Origin: JAWKUK01 sp041398605
GTDB lineage: Bacteria; Planctomycetota; UBA1135; GCA-002686595
DNA length: 64,000 bases
Assembly: GCA_041398605.1 (NCBI GenBank)
Contig: JAWKUK010000028.1
Coordinates: forward strand, 29,296 to 93,295
Direction of reading: 5' to 3'
How positions within the stretch are numbered: the first letter of the stretch is position 1; the number at the start of each line of letters is the position of its first letter. This document shows, in pieces, positions 52,826 through 60,867 of the stretch. The notes below the pieces were generated by a model. The model ran no database searches, was not told the origin of the DNA, and saw only the letters and a list, made by a program, of their open reading frames with translations. The position numbers and the translations under genes are program-made.

Positions 52826-53659
52826 GTGCAGCAGCCCGACCCGCGAGCGCGCGACCGCACGGGGCCCGGCTCGGCGGGGCCCAGCTCTGCGGGGCCCACC
52901 TCGGCGGGGCCCACCTCGACGGGGCCTGCCGACGCGACGGGCCGGCGCGACCGATACACGCGCGCCGCGCAGGCAGGACACACCGGGCGCGTCCTGCGCT
53001 GGGTCGCGCTCGGCGCCGCGCTCCTCGCAGCGCTCGTTTCGTTGCCCAAGCCAGCGGCGGACACCGCGCCTGTCGACGGTGTCGCGCGCGCGCTCACGGT
53101 CTGGAGCAGCGGCCCGCTGCGGATCGCGCGCGCGGACCAGCCCGACTACCGCGCCTACGAGCGCATCGACAGCGCCGAACCCGCCGCGCCGGGGCCCGCG
53201 GTCGGCATGCCCTACGGCCCGGCCTTCCACGCCGCGGCCGCGGAGGTGCCGACGGACGCGCGGACCCTCGCGCAAGCGCTCGACGCGCTCGGCGACCCGA
53301 GCGAGCGGCTGGTCGTCGCGCGCTGCGGCCAAGATGCCTTGACTCCGGAGGCGCTGCCCAAGGTCCTCGCGGAAGTGCGGCGCCGCGCCGATGCCGAGGG
53401 CGAGCTGTGGCTCGTCATCCTCGTCGAGCTCGGCGCCGGCGCAGACGGCGGAGACCGCCTGCGCATTGGCCTGGAAGGGCCACGGGCGCTCCGGCGCGCG
53501 CCGGCGTCGGTGGCCGTCGACCCGCGCTTCCTCGCGGGGCGCTTTGGGGTGCGCGAGGTCGAGGCCCTTGCCGCTGCCCACAGCGCAGGTCCCGCTGCCG
53601 GAGCGCCCGAGCGCTGGCCGCGCTGGCTGCGCCATCCTGGGGGACCGGAAGACCCCTGA
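52826..53659 (+). CDS. Hypothetical single-pass membrane protein downstream of pyrE
   Basis: The 277-residue frame starts at GTG 52826, three bases after the pyrE stop. Residues 1-50 are Gly/Pro/Ser/Thr rich and encoded partly by 15-bp tandem repeats; a hydrophobic helix follows (about 57-73, VLRWVALGAALLAALVSL) and then about 200 extracytoplasmic residues with mixed helix and strand (ARTLAQALDALGDPSERLVVARCG, EALPKVLAEVRRRADAEGELWLVILVELG). The latter hints at a biopolymer-transport or ExbD-like fold but no family is assigned. Base composition matches the neighbours. Function unknown. Confidence 0.6.
   Translation: MQQPDPRARDRTGPGSAGPSSAGPTSAGPTSTGPADATGRRDRYTRAAQAGHTGRVLRWVALGAALLAALVSLPKPAADTAPVDGVARALTVWSSGPLRIARADQPDYRAYERIDSAEPAAPGPAVGMPYGPAFHAAAAEVPTDARTLAQALDALGDPSERLVVARCGQDALTPEALPKVLAEVRRRADAEGELWLVILVELGAGADGGDRLRIGLEGPRALRRAPASVAVDPRFLAGRFGVREVEALAAAHSAGPAAGAPERWPRWLRHPGGPEDP
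52861..52920 (+). repeat. Four 15-bp tandem repeats, in frame
   Basis: Four copies of a GGGGCCCACCTCGGC-like unit lie in the cytoplasmic N-terminal part of the hypothetical membrane protein after pyrE, encoding repeated Gly-Pro-(S/T)-Ser-Ala. The unit preserves the frame. Confidence 0.75.
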
Positions 53660-53809
53660 TCGCGCTCATCCAGCCCGGCGCGGCCTGGGGCGCCCCAGGC
53701 GCGTCGGACTCCGCGGGCCTCGCATTAAGATCGCGCGGCGTCTCGGACCGGGTCGTCGCCCGAGACATTTGAACCAGATGAAGTCGGGGTCGGGTTAGCC
53801 TCTGACGGG

Positions 53810-54454
53810 ATGCACTTTCGCCCACATTTTCGGCAAGTCGATGTCACGCCGAGGGCTGACGTCGCACTCATGGGTGGCGATCCCATCTGTGAGCGCAGCC
53901 TCGTCAAGGCTGTGCTCGCCGGCAACCGGGACGCAGAGGCTCGCTTCCTGGCGCGCATGGTTTGTCTACCCCGCTTCATCCAGACGCTCCAATCGAGTGC
54001 GCGTCACAACGAGCACCTGCTCGAAGAGCTGACCCAAGAGACGTTCCGTCGCGTCTGGGCGCAGCTCGCCCACTACCGCGGCGAGGCCAGCCTCGAGGTG
54101 TGGGCCTACGGCGTCGCGCGGCGCACGATCCTCGAGTTCGCCCGGCTGGATCGACGGCACTCGGACCACCTCGTGAACGACTTCGCGCGCCTGGAGTCCG
54201 CGATCGATCCACAGACAGACCCCGAGAGCGCCCCTGAGCCGCCCGCCGAGCAGGAGGCCATTCTCGCGGCCTACGACCGCCTCCCGGCGGACCTGCGCGC
54301 GCTCGTCCATGCCCGCGTCGTCGAGGAGGTGCCCTACGCAGAGCTCGCTCGAATCAACGGGGAACCCGTCGCGAACGTCCGTCAACGCTACGCCCGCGCG
54401 GTGCGGCAGATACGAGAGAGCGCAGCGCGAGCACGCAAGGAGAGCGACACCTAA
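53810..54454 (+). CDS. ECF-type sigma factor of the TPR-CHAT operon
   Basis: The 214-residue protein has region 2 (NRDAEARFLARMVCLPRFIQTLQSS, HLLEELTQETFRRVWAQL, ASLEVWAYGVARRTILEFARLDRR) and region 4 (YDRLPADLRALVHARVVEEVPYAELARINGEPVANVRQRYARAVRQIRE). The core motif DDLTQE-like LEELTQETFRRVW and the region 4 helix-turn-helix are intact. A start at the later Met (MGGDPICERS) is possible. It is the first gene of a three-gene operon: its TAA overlaps the ATG of a single-pass membrane protein gene, which in turn overlaps the TPR-CHAT gene. This arrangement suggests that sigma activity is controlled by the membrane protein and, through it, by the CHAT protein. Confidence 0.9.
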   Translation: MHFRPHFRQVDVTPRADVALMGGDPICERSLVKAVLAGNRDAEARFLARMVCLPRFIQTLQSSARHNEHLLEELTQETFRRVWAQLAHYRGEASLEVWAYGVARRTILEFARLDRRHSDHLVNDFARLESAIDPQTDPESAPEPPAEQEAILAAYDRLPADLRALVHARVVEEVPYAELARINGEPVANVRQRYARAVRQIRESAARARKESDT

Positions 54455-55170
54455 TGCCGCCCCACCAAAACGATCGTCGAGCCGACTCATCCGACCGGTC
54501 CAAGGGCGAGCGTGCACCGGAGCCGCGCGGGGCGTCGCTCGGGGACACGCGCTCCGAGCCGCGTCACGAGGACCTCGAGACCTTCGAGCCAAAGCTGCGG
54601 CGGGCGCTCGAGCAGCGAGCTGTGCGCAGCGCCCGCGCGGAGACGACCGTGAGCGCGAGCGAACAGCGGCAGCTGGACTGGATGGCAGAGCACATGCGCA
54701 TGCATCCCGTCGGCGCGACCACCGCCGCGCAATGGGCGCGTGACCCAGCGGCTTCCACGAGCGCTCGCCTCGTGCTGCGCAGCGCGGCGATCGCCGCAGC
54801 GGCGGCTCTGTGCGTCCTACTCTGGCGCGCCGTCCCCACCGGGCGAGCCGCGGCCGTCCGTCCGGCCAGCGGCGAAGCCGAGGTGTACTTGGGCGGCCGT
54901 GAGCCGTCGAGACCGGGCGGCAACAGCTCGCCTGAGACCTTGCCCGCGCTCATCGAGTGGGACCCGGGTGCCTGGACCGGGTTCGTGCGGGTCGCGGTCT
55001 TCGACCTAGCGCTCGGCACGGACGAACCCGTCGTGGAGCTCCAAACCCAAGCGCGCAGCTGGCGGCCGGAAGGGCCATTGCCGGCGCGGTGCCGCGTCAT
55101 CGTCGATCACGCGGGCGACGACGAGTTCACGCGGCCAGTGCTGTTATGCGCGGACTTCGTCGCCCCCTGA
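54454..55170 (+). CDS. Single-pass membrane protein between sigma factor and CHAT protein, candidate anti-sigma factor
   Basis: The 238-residue protein has a charged cytoplasmic region (1-105) with predicted helices (HEDLETFEPKLRRALEQRAVRSARA, ASEQRQLDWMAEHMRMH), one membrane helix (106-124, LVLRSAAIAAAAALCVLLW) and a periplasmic region of about 110 residues that begins EAEVYLGGREPSRPGG and continues with beta strands (FVRVAVFDLALG, PVVELQTQ). No zinc-finger anti-sigma signature is present. The ATG overlaps the sigma stop by one base, and the last 25 bases overlap the CHAT gene, typical of an anti-sigma position. That it binds the sigma factor and is a CHAT substrate is inference. Confidence 0.75.
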   Translation: MPPHQNDRRADSSDRSKGERAPEPRGASLGDTRSEPRHEDLETFEPKLRRALEQRAVRSARAETTVSASEQRQLDWMAEHMRMHPVGATTAAQWARDPAASTSARLVLRSAAIAAAAALCVLLWRAVPTGRAAAVRPASGEAEVYLGGREPSRPGGNSSPETLPALIEWDPGAWTGFVRVAVFDLALGTDEPVVELQTQARSWRPEGPLPARCRVIVDHAGDDEFTRPVLLCADFVAP

Positions 55171-57845
55171 CCGCGGGGCTCGTCGGACTGCTCGTCCTCG
55201 CGCTCTGTATCGCGCGCCCTTGGTCTAGGGCCAGCGCCCCCAGCACGCCCGCAGCCGGCGAGCCACCCGGCGCCGAGCCCCCTCCTCCCGACGCGCCCGC
55301 TCCCCGCCTGGACCCGGCCGCTGGTGACGCAGCGCCGTCGGATCGCCCGAGCGAGGCGGACCTGCGCGCGGTGTTCAGCGCGGACGCGTGGGGCGAGGCA
55401 CAGACGGCCGCTTACGAGCGATTGACCAGCGAGTTCAACGCCCTCGCGACGCGTGGACCGGGCCCGTGGACCGGCCCCGACGGCGAGCGCTACCTCGAGC
55501 TCGGTGATATCTACCTCTGGCTCTTCACTGCGGTTCCTGGCGCTGCGCTAACGGTCGCCGACATGTGCGACGCAGCGCTGCGCGCGCTCGCGCCGACCCA
55601 CGGCACGACCTCAGCCTTCGCGCGGCTCCTGAATCGCACCGCGGAGACGTTGCACGCGGCGGGCCGCGAGGAGGACGCCCTCGAGCTGTTGGCGCCTGAG
55701 CTGCTCGAAGCGGGGCTGCGCGAGGGGACCCCAGAGTTCGCGTGGGCGGTCGGGACGCGCGCAGGGATCCTCGCAGACCACGGCCGGTACGGCGCGGCGA
55801 AGGCGCTCCTAGAGGCGGTGCCGCGGCACACGACAGCCCTGCCCTGGCGCGACGCCGACGTGTTTCGCGCCTGGGCATGTTCGCTCCTCGTGTTGATCGA
55901 GTGCGAACGCGGGCGCGTCGACTGGGCGGCGAGAGCGCTGGGCGAGCAGCGCGCGCTCGTCGAGGCCCTCGCTGCGCGCAGCGAGCCCGAGCTGCAGCGC
56001 GGCCGAGCGCTGCGCGCGCGCCAACTGCTGCTCAGCGAGCTGCGCGTCGACAACGCGCGCCGCGACACGCAGACCGCGCTCGCGCGGGCCGGCGCTCTCA
56101 TGTCGCAGGACGGCTCGGGCGTCAGCGCTGAGGAGGTCGCCAAGACGGACCCGCTGTCGTCGGCGTTGCGCCTGCAGATCGCGCGAGCGCTCATGCGGAG
56201 CCGTACGCCAGAGCGCGGCACCGCCTTGGCACAGCTCATCATCGAGGCGCCGACGACACACCCGATCGAGCGGGCCTTCTGCGCGCTCTTGGTCGCGGAT
56301 GAGGCGCTCGAGCGCGGCGACCTCGGCGCGGCAGACGCAGCCCTCGAGGCGGCGTACCTCGCGCTCGCTGCGGGCCAGATCAGCGAGGACCACGTGTTGC
56401 GCGCGAGGGTCGCCGCGGAGCGCGCGCGCGCGCGGCGGATCCGCGCCGATTCGACGAGCGGCGCAGCGCTTGGCCCGCCGCCGCCAGACGCGACGCGCTT
56501 GAGCGAGCTCACGGCGCTGCGCGAAGCGCTCGAACACTTCCGAACAGCGTGGCGCGCCGCTGGTGACGAGCCGGACGGCATCGGCTTCTTTCAATTCGAC
56601 TACCGCCGCGAGCTGCTCGTAGAGGTCTTCCGTTGCGCCCGTGCGGCGCTCGGTGAACAGGGCGCGGCGCAGGTCTTCATGCAAGAGCTTGCGGCCACCC
56701 AGGAGCTCGCGAGCCTCACGCGCGAACTCGGCGCGGCGCCGTTCGATCCGGTCGAAGCGACGCAGCGGCTCCGCGCGCGGAACGAAGGGCTCGTGCTGCT
56801 CTTCCCGGGGCGCTCGTGCGCCTTGCTCCTCGTCGTCGACGCTAGCGGCCCGAGCGTCTTCGACCTCGGCCCACCCGACGCGCTGCTTCGGGCGCTGCGC
56901 GCGCTCGATCTCGAGCTCGAGAAGCCGGACCTCGGCTCCCAACGCTGGCGAACGCTCGCGCGCACAGCGGCGGAGCGTGTGTTCCCGGAAGAGGTCCTCC
57001 AGCGCGTCGTGGGCTGGGCCCGCGTGAGCTGGGTCCAACCGGAGCTGCTCGGCGCCCCAGCGCTCGACGTGCTCGACGTGCCGTCGCTCGGCGTCATCGG
57101 CCTCGAGCGGCCGACGGCGACCTATCCCACGCTGCCCGCTTGGCTGGACCTCGAGCGGCGCGCAGAGCGCCCCCGCGCGTCCTCAGGCGCCGTCGCGCTC
57201 GTCGAGCCGCTGGAGGACCCCGCGATCGGAGCGCAGCAGGGGCCTCGTGTGAGCCTCACCGGCACGACGCCGACGTGCACCCAAGGCAGCGAATTCCGCA
57301 CGCTAGCGCGCGCAGAGGCCACGCTCGCGGCGTTCTCCGCCGCAGCAGAAGGGCGCGCGTTGGCGCTCATCTGGTCCCATGGTTTCCGCTCGGGCCGCCC
57401 GGGCACGAGCACGGGCTTCGAAGTCACGGCGCCGGGCGGCGAACGGGGCGCGACGGCCTACGGTCCGGACGTCGCGCGCGCGTTCGCGCGCGCTCCGGTG
57501 CCGCGCATAGTGCTCCTGGGGATCTGTCGCGCGGCGCGCTCGGACGCACGCACGGGAGAGGACTCGTCGAGCCATCTCGGCGGGACCTTCCTCCGGCTCG
57601 GCGCGGACGTCGTGCTGGCTTCGACCCGCGACGTCCACGCCGCGAGCTCGCAGCGACTCATCGACACGCTCGTCTCAGCGCTGCAGCCTCCGTCGGGACC
57701 TCCGCTGGAGCCCTATGAGAGGCGCAGCTTCTCGGATGCGCTGCTCCTTGCGCGGCGCAGCGTCGCCGCGCATCCGCGCTTTGCACACCCCCACTTCTGG
57801 GCGGCGCTCAGTGCGCTGGGCGTCGCGCATCGCACCGAGCGTTGA
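55146..57845 (+). CDS. Membrane-anchored TPR-CHAT protein, caspase-like peptidase fold
   Basis: The 899-residue protein has an N-terminal signal anchor (8-24, LTAGLVGLLVLALCIA), a Pro/Ala-rich stretch, a long helical TPR-like array (about 80-540: HAAGREEDALELLAPELLEAGL, HGRYGAAKALLEAVP, RGDLGAADAALEAAYLAL) and a C-terminal CHAT domain (about 640-899). The CHAT dyad is seen as His745 in LIWSHGF and Cys794 in VLLGICRAA, with GGTFLRLGADVVLASTRDVH and the terminal FSDALLLARR as supporting motifs. CHAT proteins are clan CD peptidases related to caspases. With an N-in anchor the catalytic part would face the periplasm. It closes the operon with the sigma factor and membrane protein. The ATG at 55146 is preferred because it begins the anchor. 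Confidence 0.88.
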   Translation: MRGLRRPLTAGLVGLLVLALCIARPWSRASAPSTPAAGEPPGAEPPPPDAPAPRLDPAAGDAAPSDRPSEADLRAVFSADAWGEAQTAAYERLTSEFNALATRGPGPWTGPDGERYLELGDIYLWLFTAVPGAALTVADMCDAALRALAPTHGTTSAFARLLNRTAETLHAAGREEDALELLAPELLEAGLREGTPEFAWAVGTRAGILADHGRYGAAKALLEAVPRHTTALPWRDADVFRAWACSLLVLIECERGRVDWAARALGEQRALVEALAARSEPELQRGRALRARQLLLSELRVDNARRDTQTALARAGALMSQDGSGVSAEEVAKTDPLSSALRLQIARALMRSRTPERGTALAQLIIEAPTTHPIERAFCALLVADEALERGDLGAADAALEAAYLALAAGQISEDHVLRARVAAERARARRIRADSTSGAALGPPPPDATRLSELTALREALEHFRTAWRAAGDEPDGIGFFQFDYRRELLVEVFRCARAALGEQGAAQVFMQELAATQELASLTRELGAAPFDPVEATQRLRARNEGLVLLFPGRSCALLLVVDASGPSVFDLGPPDALLRALRALDLELEKPDLGSQRWRTLARTAAERVFPEEVLQRVVGWARVSWVQPELLGAPALDVLDVPSLGVIGLERPTATYPTLPAWLDLERRAERPRASSGAVALVEPLEDPAIGAQQGPRVSLTGTTPTCTQGSEFRTLARAEATLAAFSAAAEGRALALIWSHGFRSGRPGTSTGFEVTAPGGERGATAYGPDVARAFARAPVPRIVLLGICRAARSDARTGEDSSSHLGGTFLRLGADVVLASTRDVHAASSQRLIDTLVSALQPPSGPPLEPYERRSFSDALLLARRSVAAHPRFAHPHFWAALSALGVAHRTER

Positions 57846-57857
57846 CGCTGCCCGAGG

Positions 57858-59477
57858 TCAATTGCCTCCAGGCAGCGGGACCGGCCGAATGTGCGGCGGA
57901 GGTGGGGTCGGAGAGACGCCGTTCTGCCCGTTGTTGGAGCTGCCGCTCCCGCCGCCCTCGAGGGCCGGGTTCACAAAGCCGAAGACCTCGTCCGTGCCGA
58001 TCTCCTCGTTCGTACCGTCGTCGTGCAGGCCACGCAGGATGATCCAAGCGTGGTCCCCCATCGTCGTCGGCGCATCGATGCGGAGCACGCTGTTTGGGTC
58101 GAGCGGGTCCACTGCGACGGTCGCCTTGCCCATCAAGAACGACATGCGGAGGCCGCGGAAGAACGCGATGCCGATGGGGAGCTCCGCCCAGAGCTCCGCG
58201 ACGACGTGGGTCGGCAACGCGCCGCTGCGCAGCGGGCGCGGCGAGACTTCAAAGACGGCGTGCGGCGCTGGACCATCGTAATCGAGCCAAGCCCAGACGA
58301 GCTCCGGCGCGAAGCCCGTGTGCAGGATGGTGTCATCGCGGGAGAGCACGCCGTCGCGCAGCGCCTCGCACAGGTGGAAGACATCGAGGTCACCATCGTG
58401 GTCGAAGTCGGCCGCGACGGCGCGTGCGCGCTGGCCAGACGGATCGATCGACTCGTCGAGCACCTCGAGCAGCCCGACGAGCGCGCTCGGATACGCGGCT
58501 GCGCCGAGGCCGCCGTGGCGCAGCGTGCGCAGGTAACCGTCGCCGCGGCCCGTGACGACGAGGTCCTGATCACCCGTCGCCTCGAAGTCGCACGCATGCA
58601 GGCCGATCGCGTCCATCGCCCCGAGCGCCAGCGGCCCATCGATGAAACCACCCGCGCGCAGGACGGTCACGCGTGAGAGCCCACCCGGCGAGACGTCGAG
58701 CAGAGCGATCGACCCGGCGCTCGACGCGGCCTCGCGGATCGGTGTGAGGTCAACGATGCCGCCGGGGGCGACGACCCCGTCAAGCAGGGCCCCTTGGAGA
58801 TCGACGACGCGCAGCTCGTCGCCGCTCGCGGTCGGCTGAACCAGCGCAAACGCCGGCCCGCCGAGCCACTCCACGGCGCGCAGCTGGGTCGCGGGGGTCG
58901 CGAGCGCCAGCCCCGGCTCAACGACGAAGCCGCCCTGCGCGAGCCCGCGGGCGCGGAGGACGGTGCTCCCATCCGCCGCGAGCGCAGCGAGGTCGGCGAT
59001 GCCGTCGGCGTCGAAGTCATGCACGGCGAGCGCGCGGCACCCGCTGAACGGCGCGCCGAGCTCGAAGACCGGCTCGTAGCCCGCGCGGCCATTGGCGGCG
59101 CCTTCGCCGTAGTGAAACTGCGTCACGCCGGCAGCGTGGGACACGAGCAGATCGTCTGCGTCACCGCCGGGCAAGACCGCGATGTCCAAGGCAGGGTAGC
59201 CGGTGATCGGCAGCGAGACCTGCGACATCGACGGCGAGTAGATCACGACGGGAACGTCGCCAAAGAGGCTGACGACGTCCACGCGGCGGTCCCCGTTGGC
59301 ATCGAGGAGGAGGGGCCGACCGAAGGCGCCCGTGAAGCGCACGGCATCGGGCAGCGACACGGAGAGCGCCTCGCGATGCGGGGCTCCGAGGGCCGTCGGG
59401 ATGAGCGCTACAGCGAGGGCGCCGAGCGCGCAGGTCGCGCGCGGGACGCGGAGAGAGGTCAGAGAGTTCGAGTCCAT
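57858..59477 (-). CDS. Secreted FG-GAP/VCBS-repeat protein
   Basis: The 539-residue product has a signal peptide (about 10-32, CALGALAVALIPTALGA) and a propeller-like series of FG-GAP/VCBS repeats with Asp-rich calcium-binding loops: LLDANGDRRVDVVSL, VHDFDADGIADLAAL, CDFEATGDQDLVVTG and ADFDHDGDLDVFHL. The C-terminal 130 residues form a separate beta-rich part (PLDPNSVLRIDAPTTMGDHAWIILRG) and end in a proline-rich tail. Such proteins are extracellular and bind ligands or cell surfaces. It converges with the CHAT gene, 12 bases away. The ATG at 59477 is chosen because it precedes the signal peptide. Confidence 0.82.
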   Translation of the reverse strand: MDSNSLTSLRVPRATCALGALAVALIPTALGAPHREALSVSLPDAVRFTGAFGRPLLLDANGDRRVDVVSLFGDVPVVIYSPSMSQVSLPITGYPALDIAVLPGGDADDLLVSHAAGVTQFHYGEGAANGRAGYEPVFELGAPFSGCRALAVHDFDADGIADLAALAADGSTVLRARGLAQGGFVVEPGLALATPATQLRAVEWLGGPAFALVQPTASGDELRVVDLQGALLDGVVAPGGIVDLTPIREAASSAGSIALLDVSPGGLSRVTVLRAGGFIDGPLALGAMDAIGLHACDFEATGDQDLVVTGRGDGYLRTLRHGGLGAAAYPSALVGLLEVLDESIDPSGQRARAVAADFDHDGDLDVFHLCEALRDGVLSRDDTILHTGFAPELVWAWLDYDGPAPHAVFEVSPRPLRSGALPTHVVAELWAELPIGIAFFRGLRMSFLMGKATVAVDPLDPNSVLRIDAPTTMGDHAWIILRGLHDDGTNEEIGTDEVFGFVNPALEGGGSGSSNNGQNGVSPTPPPPHIRPVPLPGGN

Positions 59478-59724
59478 TTGGAGAATGGGGAGTCCGCCGC
59501 GGGACCGACGCGGCAACTGCGGAAGGGCCCGCCTCAGACGGGGTGGGCGGGCGGCGCGCGCGGTCCTTGCGCGGCCAATACGGTGAGTGACGGTCGGGCC
59601 GCGAACGTGACCGCAATCGCCAAAATTCGGCCACTTCCAGCAAGTCGCATTTCAGTGCCAGGGCCCACACGGGCGGACTTCCGGCCGTACGCCCCGAGAC
59701 GGCGGGGTACAGTCGAAGGGCACC

Positions 59725-60642
59725 ATGTACGAAGCCACCCCGAGCCCCTACCTCGTGCCGTTCGACGGCTCCTTCCGTGTCGCCGAGGCCCCGACGGTGC
59801 CTCCCAAGGAGGGCGTGCTCGACCCGCACGACGACGATCACCGACACGCAGGCAAACACGACGCGGTCGCGGGGCTAGAGCGCGAGATCAAGAAGCTCCG
59901 CAAGCTGCAGCGCGTCCTGTACGCGCGCGACCGTCACTCGATCCTGTGTGTGTTCCAGGCGATGGACGCAGCGGGCAAGGACGGGACGATCCGGGCGGTG
60001 TTGTCCGGGGTCGACCCGGCGGGATGCCAAGTGCACTCGTTCAAGCGCCCGACAGAGGAGGAGCTGGACCACGACTTCCTCTGGCGCACGTCAAAAGCGC
60101 TCCCCGAGCGCGGCCGGATCGGCATCTTCAACCGCAGCTACTACGAGGAAGTGCTCGTCGTGAAGGTCCATCCGGAGCTGCTCGCAGGCCAGCGAATCCC
60201 GCATTTGCCGCACGCGGCGGAGGTCTGGCGCGGCCGCTACGCTTCGATCCGGCAGCACGAGGAGCACCTCGCCAGGAACGGCGTCGTGATCTTGAAGTTC
60301 TGGCTCAATGTCTCGAAGGACGAACAAGCCCGGCGCTTCTTGGACCGCCTCGAAGAGCCCGAGAAGCAGTGGAAGTTCGCGGCGGGCGACCTCCGCGAGC
60401 GCGCGCGCTGGGACGACTACATGGAGGCCTACGAGTCCGCGCTTCGCGAGACCTCGCGCCCTTGGGCGCCTTGGTACGCGATCCCTGCTGACGACAAGCA
60501 CTTCATGCGCTGGCAGGTGGCGCGGACGTTGCGGAAGACGCTGCAAGGCCTCTCGCTCGCGTACCCCGAGCCAGACCCGGCAGAGGTCGCCGAGTACCAC
60601 ACGTTCCGCAAGCAGCTCCGCGCAGAGCTGGAGCTGGAGTGA
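59725..60642 (+). CDS. ppk2: Polyphosphate kinase 2 family protein
   Basis: The 305-residue enzyme has the PPK2 P-loop kinase fold: Walker A FQAMDAAGKDGTIRAV (lid-binding Lys85), SGVDPAGCQVHSFKRPT, Walker B region RIGIFNRSYYEEVLVVKVHPE (132-149) and the lid EKQWKFAAGDLRERARWDDY, ending in PWYAIPADDKHFMRWQVART. PPK2 enzymes transfer phosphate between polyphosphate and nucleotides; single-domain forms mostly phosphorylate ADP, GDP or AMP. Nucleotide preference cannot be read from sequence alone. It stands alone between two secreted-protein genes with no polyphosphate partner gene (ppk1, ppx) in the window. Confidence 0.93.
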   Translation: MYEATPSPYLVPFDGSFRVAEAPTVPPKEGVLDPHDDDHRHAGKHDAVAGLEREIKKLRKLQRVLYARDRHSILCVFQAMDAAGKDGTIRAVLSGVDPAGCQVHSFKRPTEEELDHDFLWRTSKALPERGRIGIFNRSYYEEVLVVKVHPELLAGQRIPHLPHAAEVWRGRYASIRQHEEHLARNGVVILKFWLNVSKDEQARRFLDRLEEPEKQWKFAAGDLRERARWDDYMEAYESALRETSRPWAPWYAIPADDKHFMRWQVARTLRKTLQGLSLAYPEPDPAEVAEYHTFRKQLRAELELE

Positions 60643-60867
60643 CCTCGCGCGGCGGAGGCCCGCTTGGCCGATGCGCTCTCGAATTGGACCAGGCCAGCCC
60701 GCCAAACCAGGCCTCCGACGTGGCTCCGCGCTGGGAACGTAGGTCGACCCGCCAGAGGTCGGTTACGCCCGCACCTCGCCGCGGGCACGGCGCCCCCTGA
60801 ACTGACGCCGTCCGCTCGCGCGCCACACCGAAGCCTCAACTGCCCCGGCACGGGGCACCTATCGATC

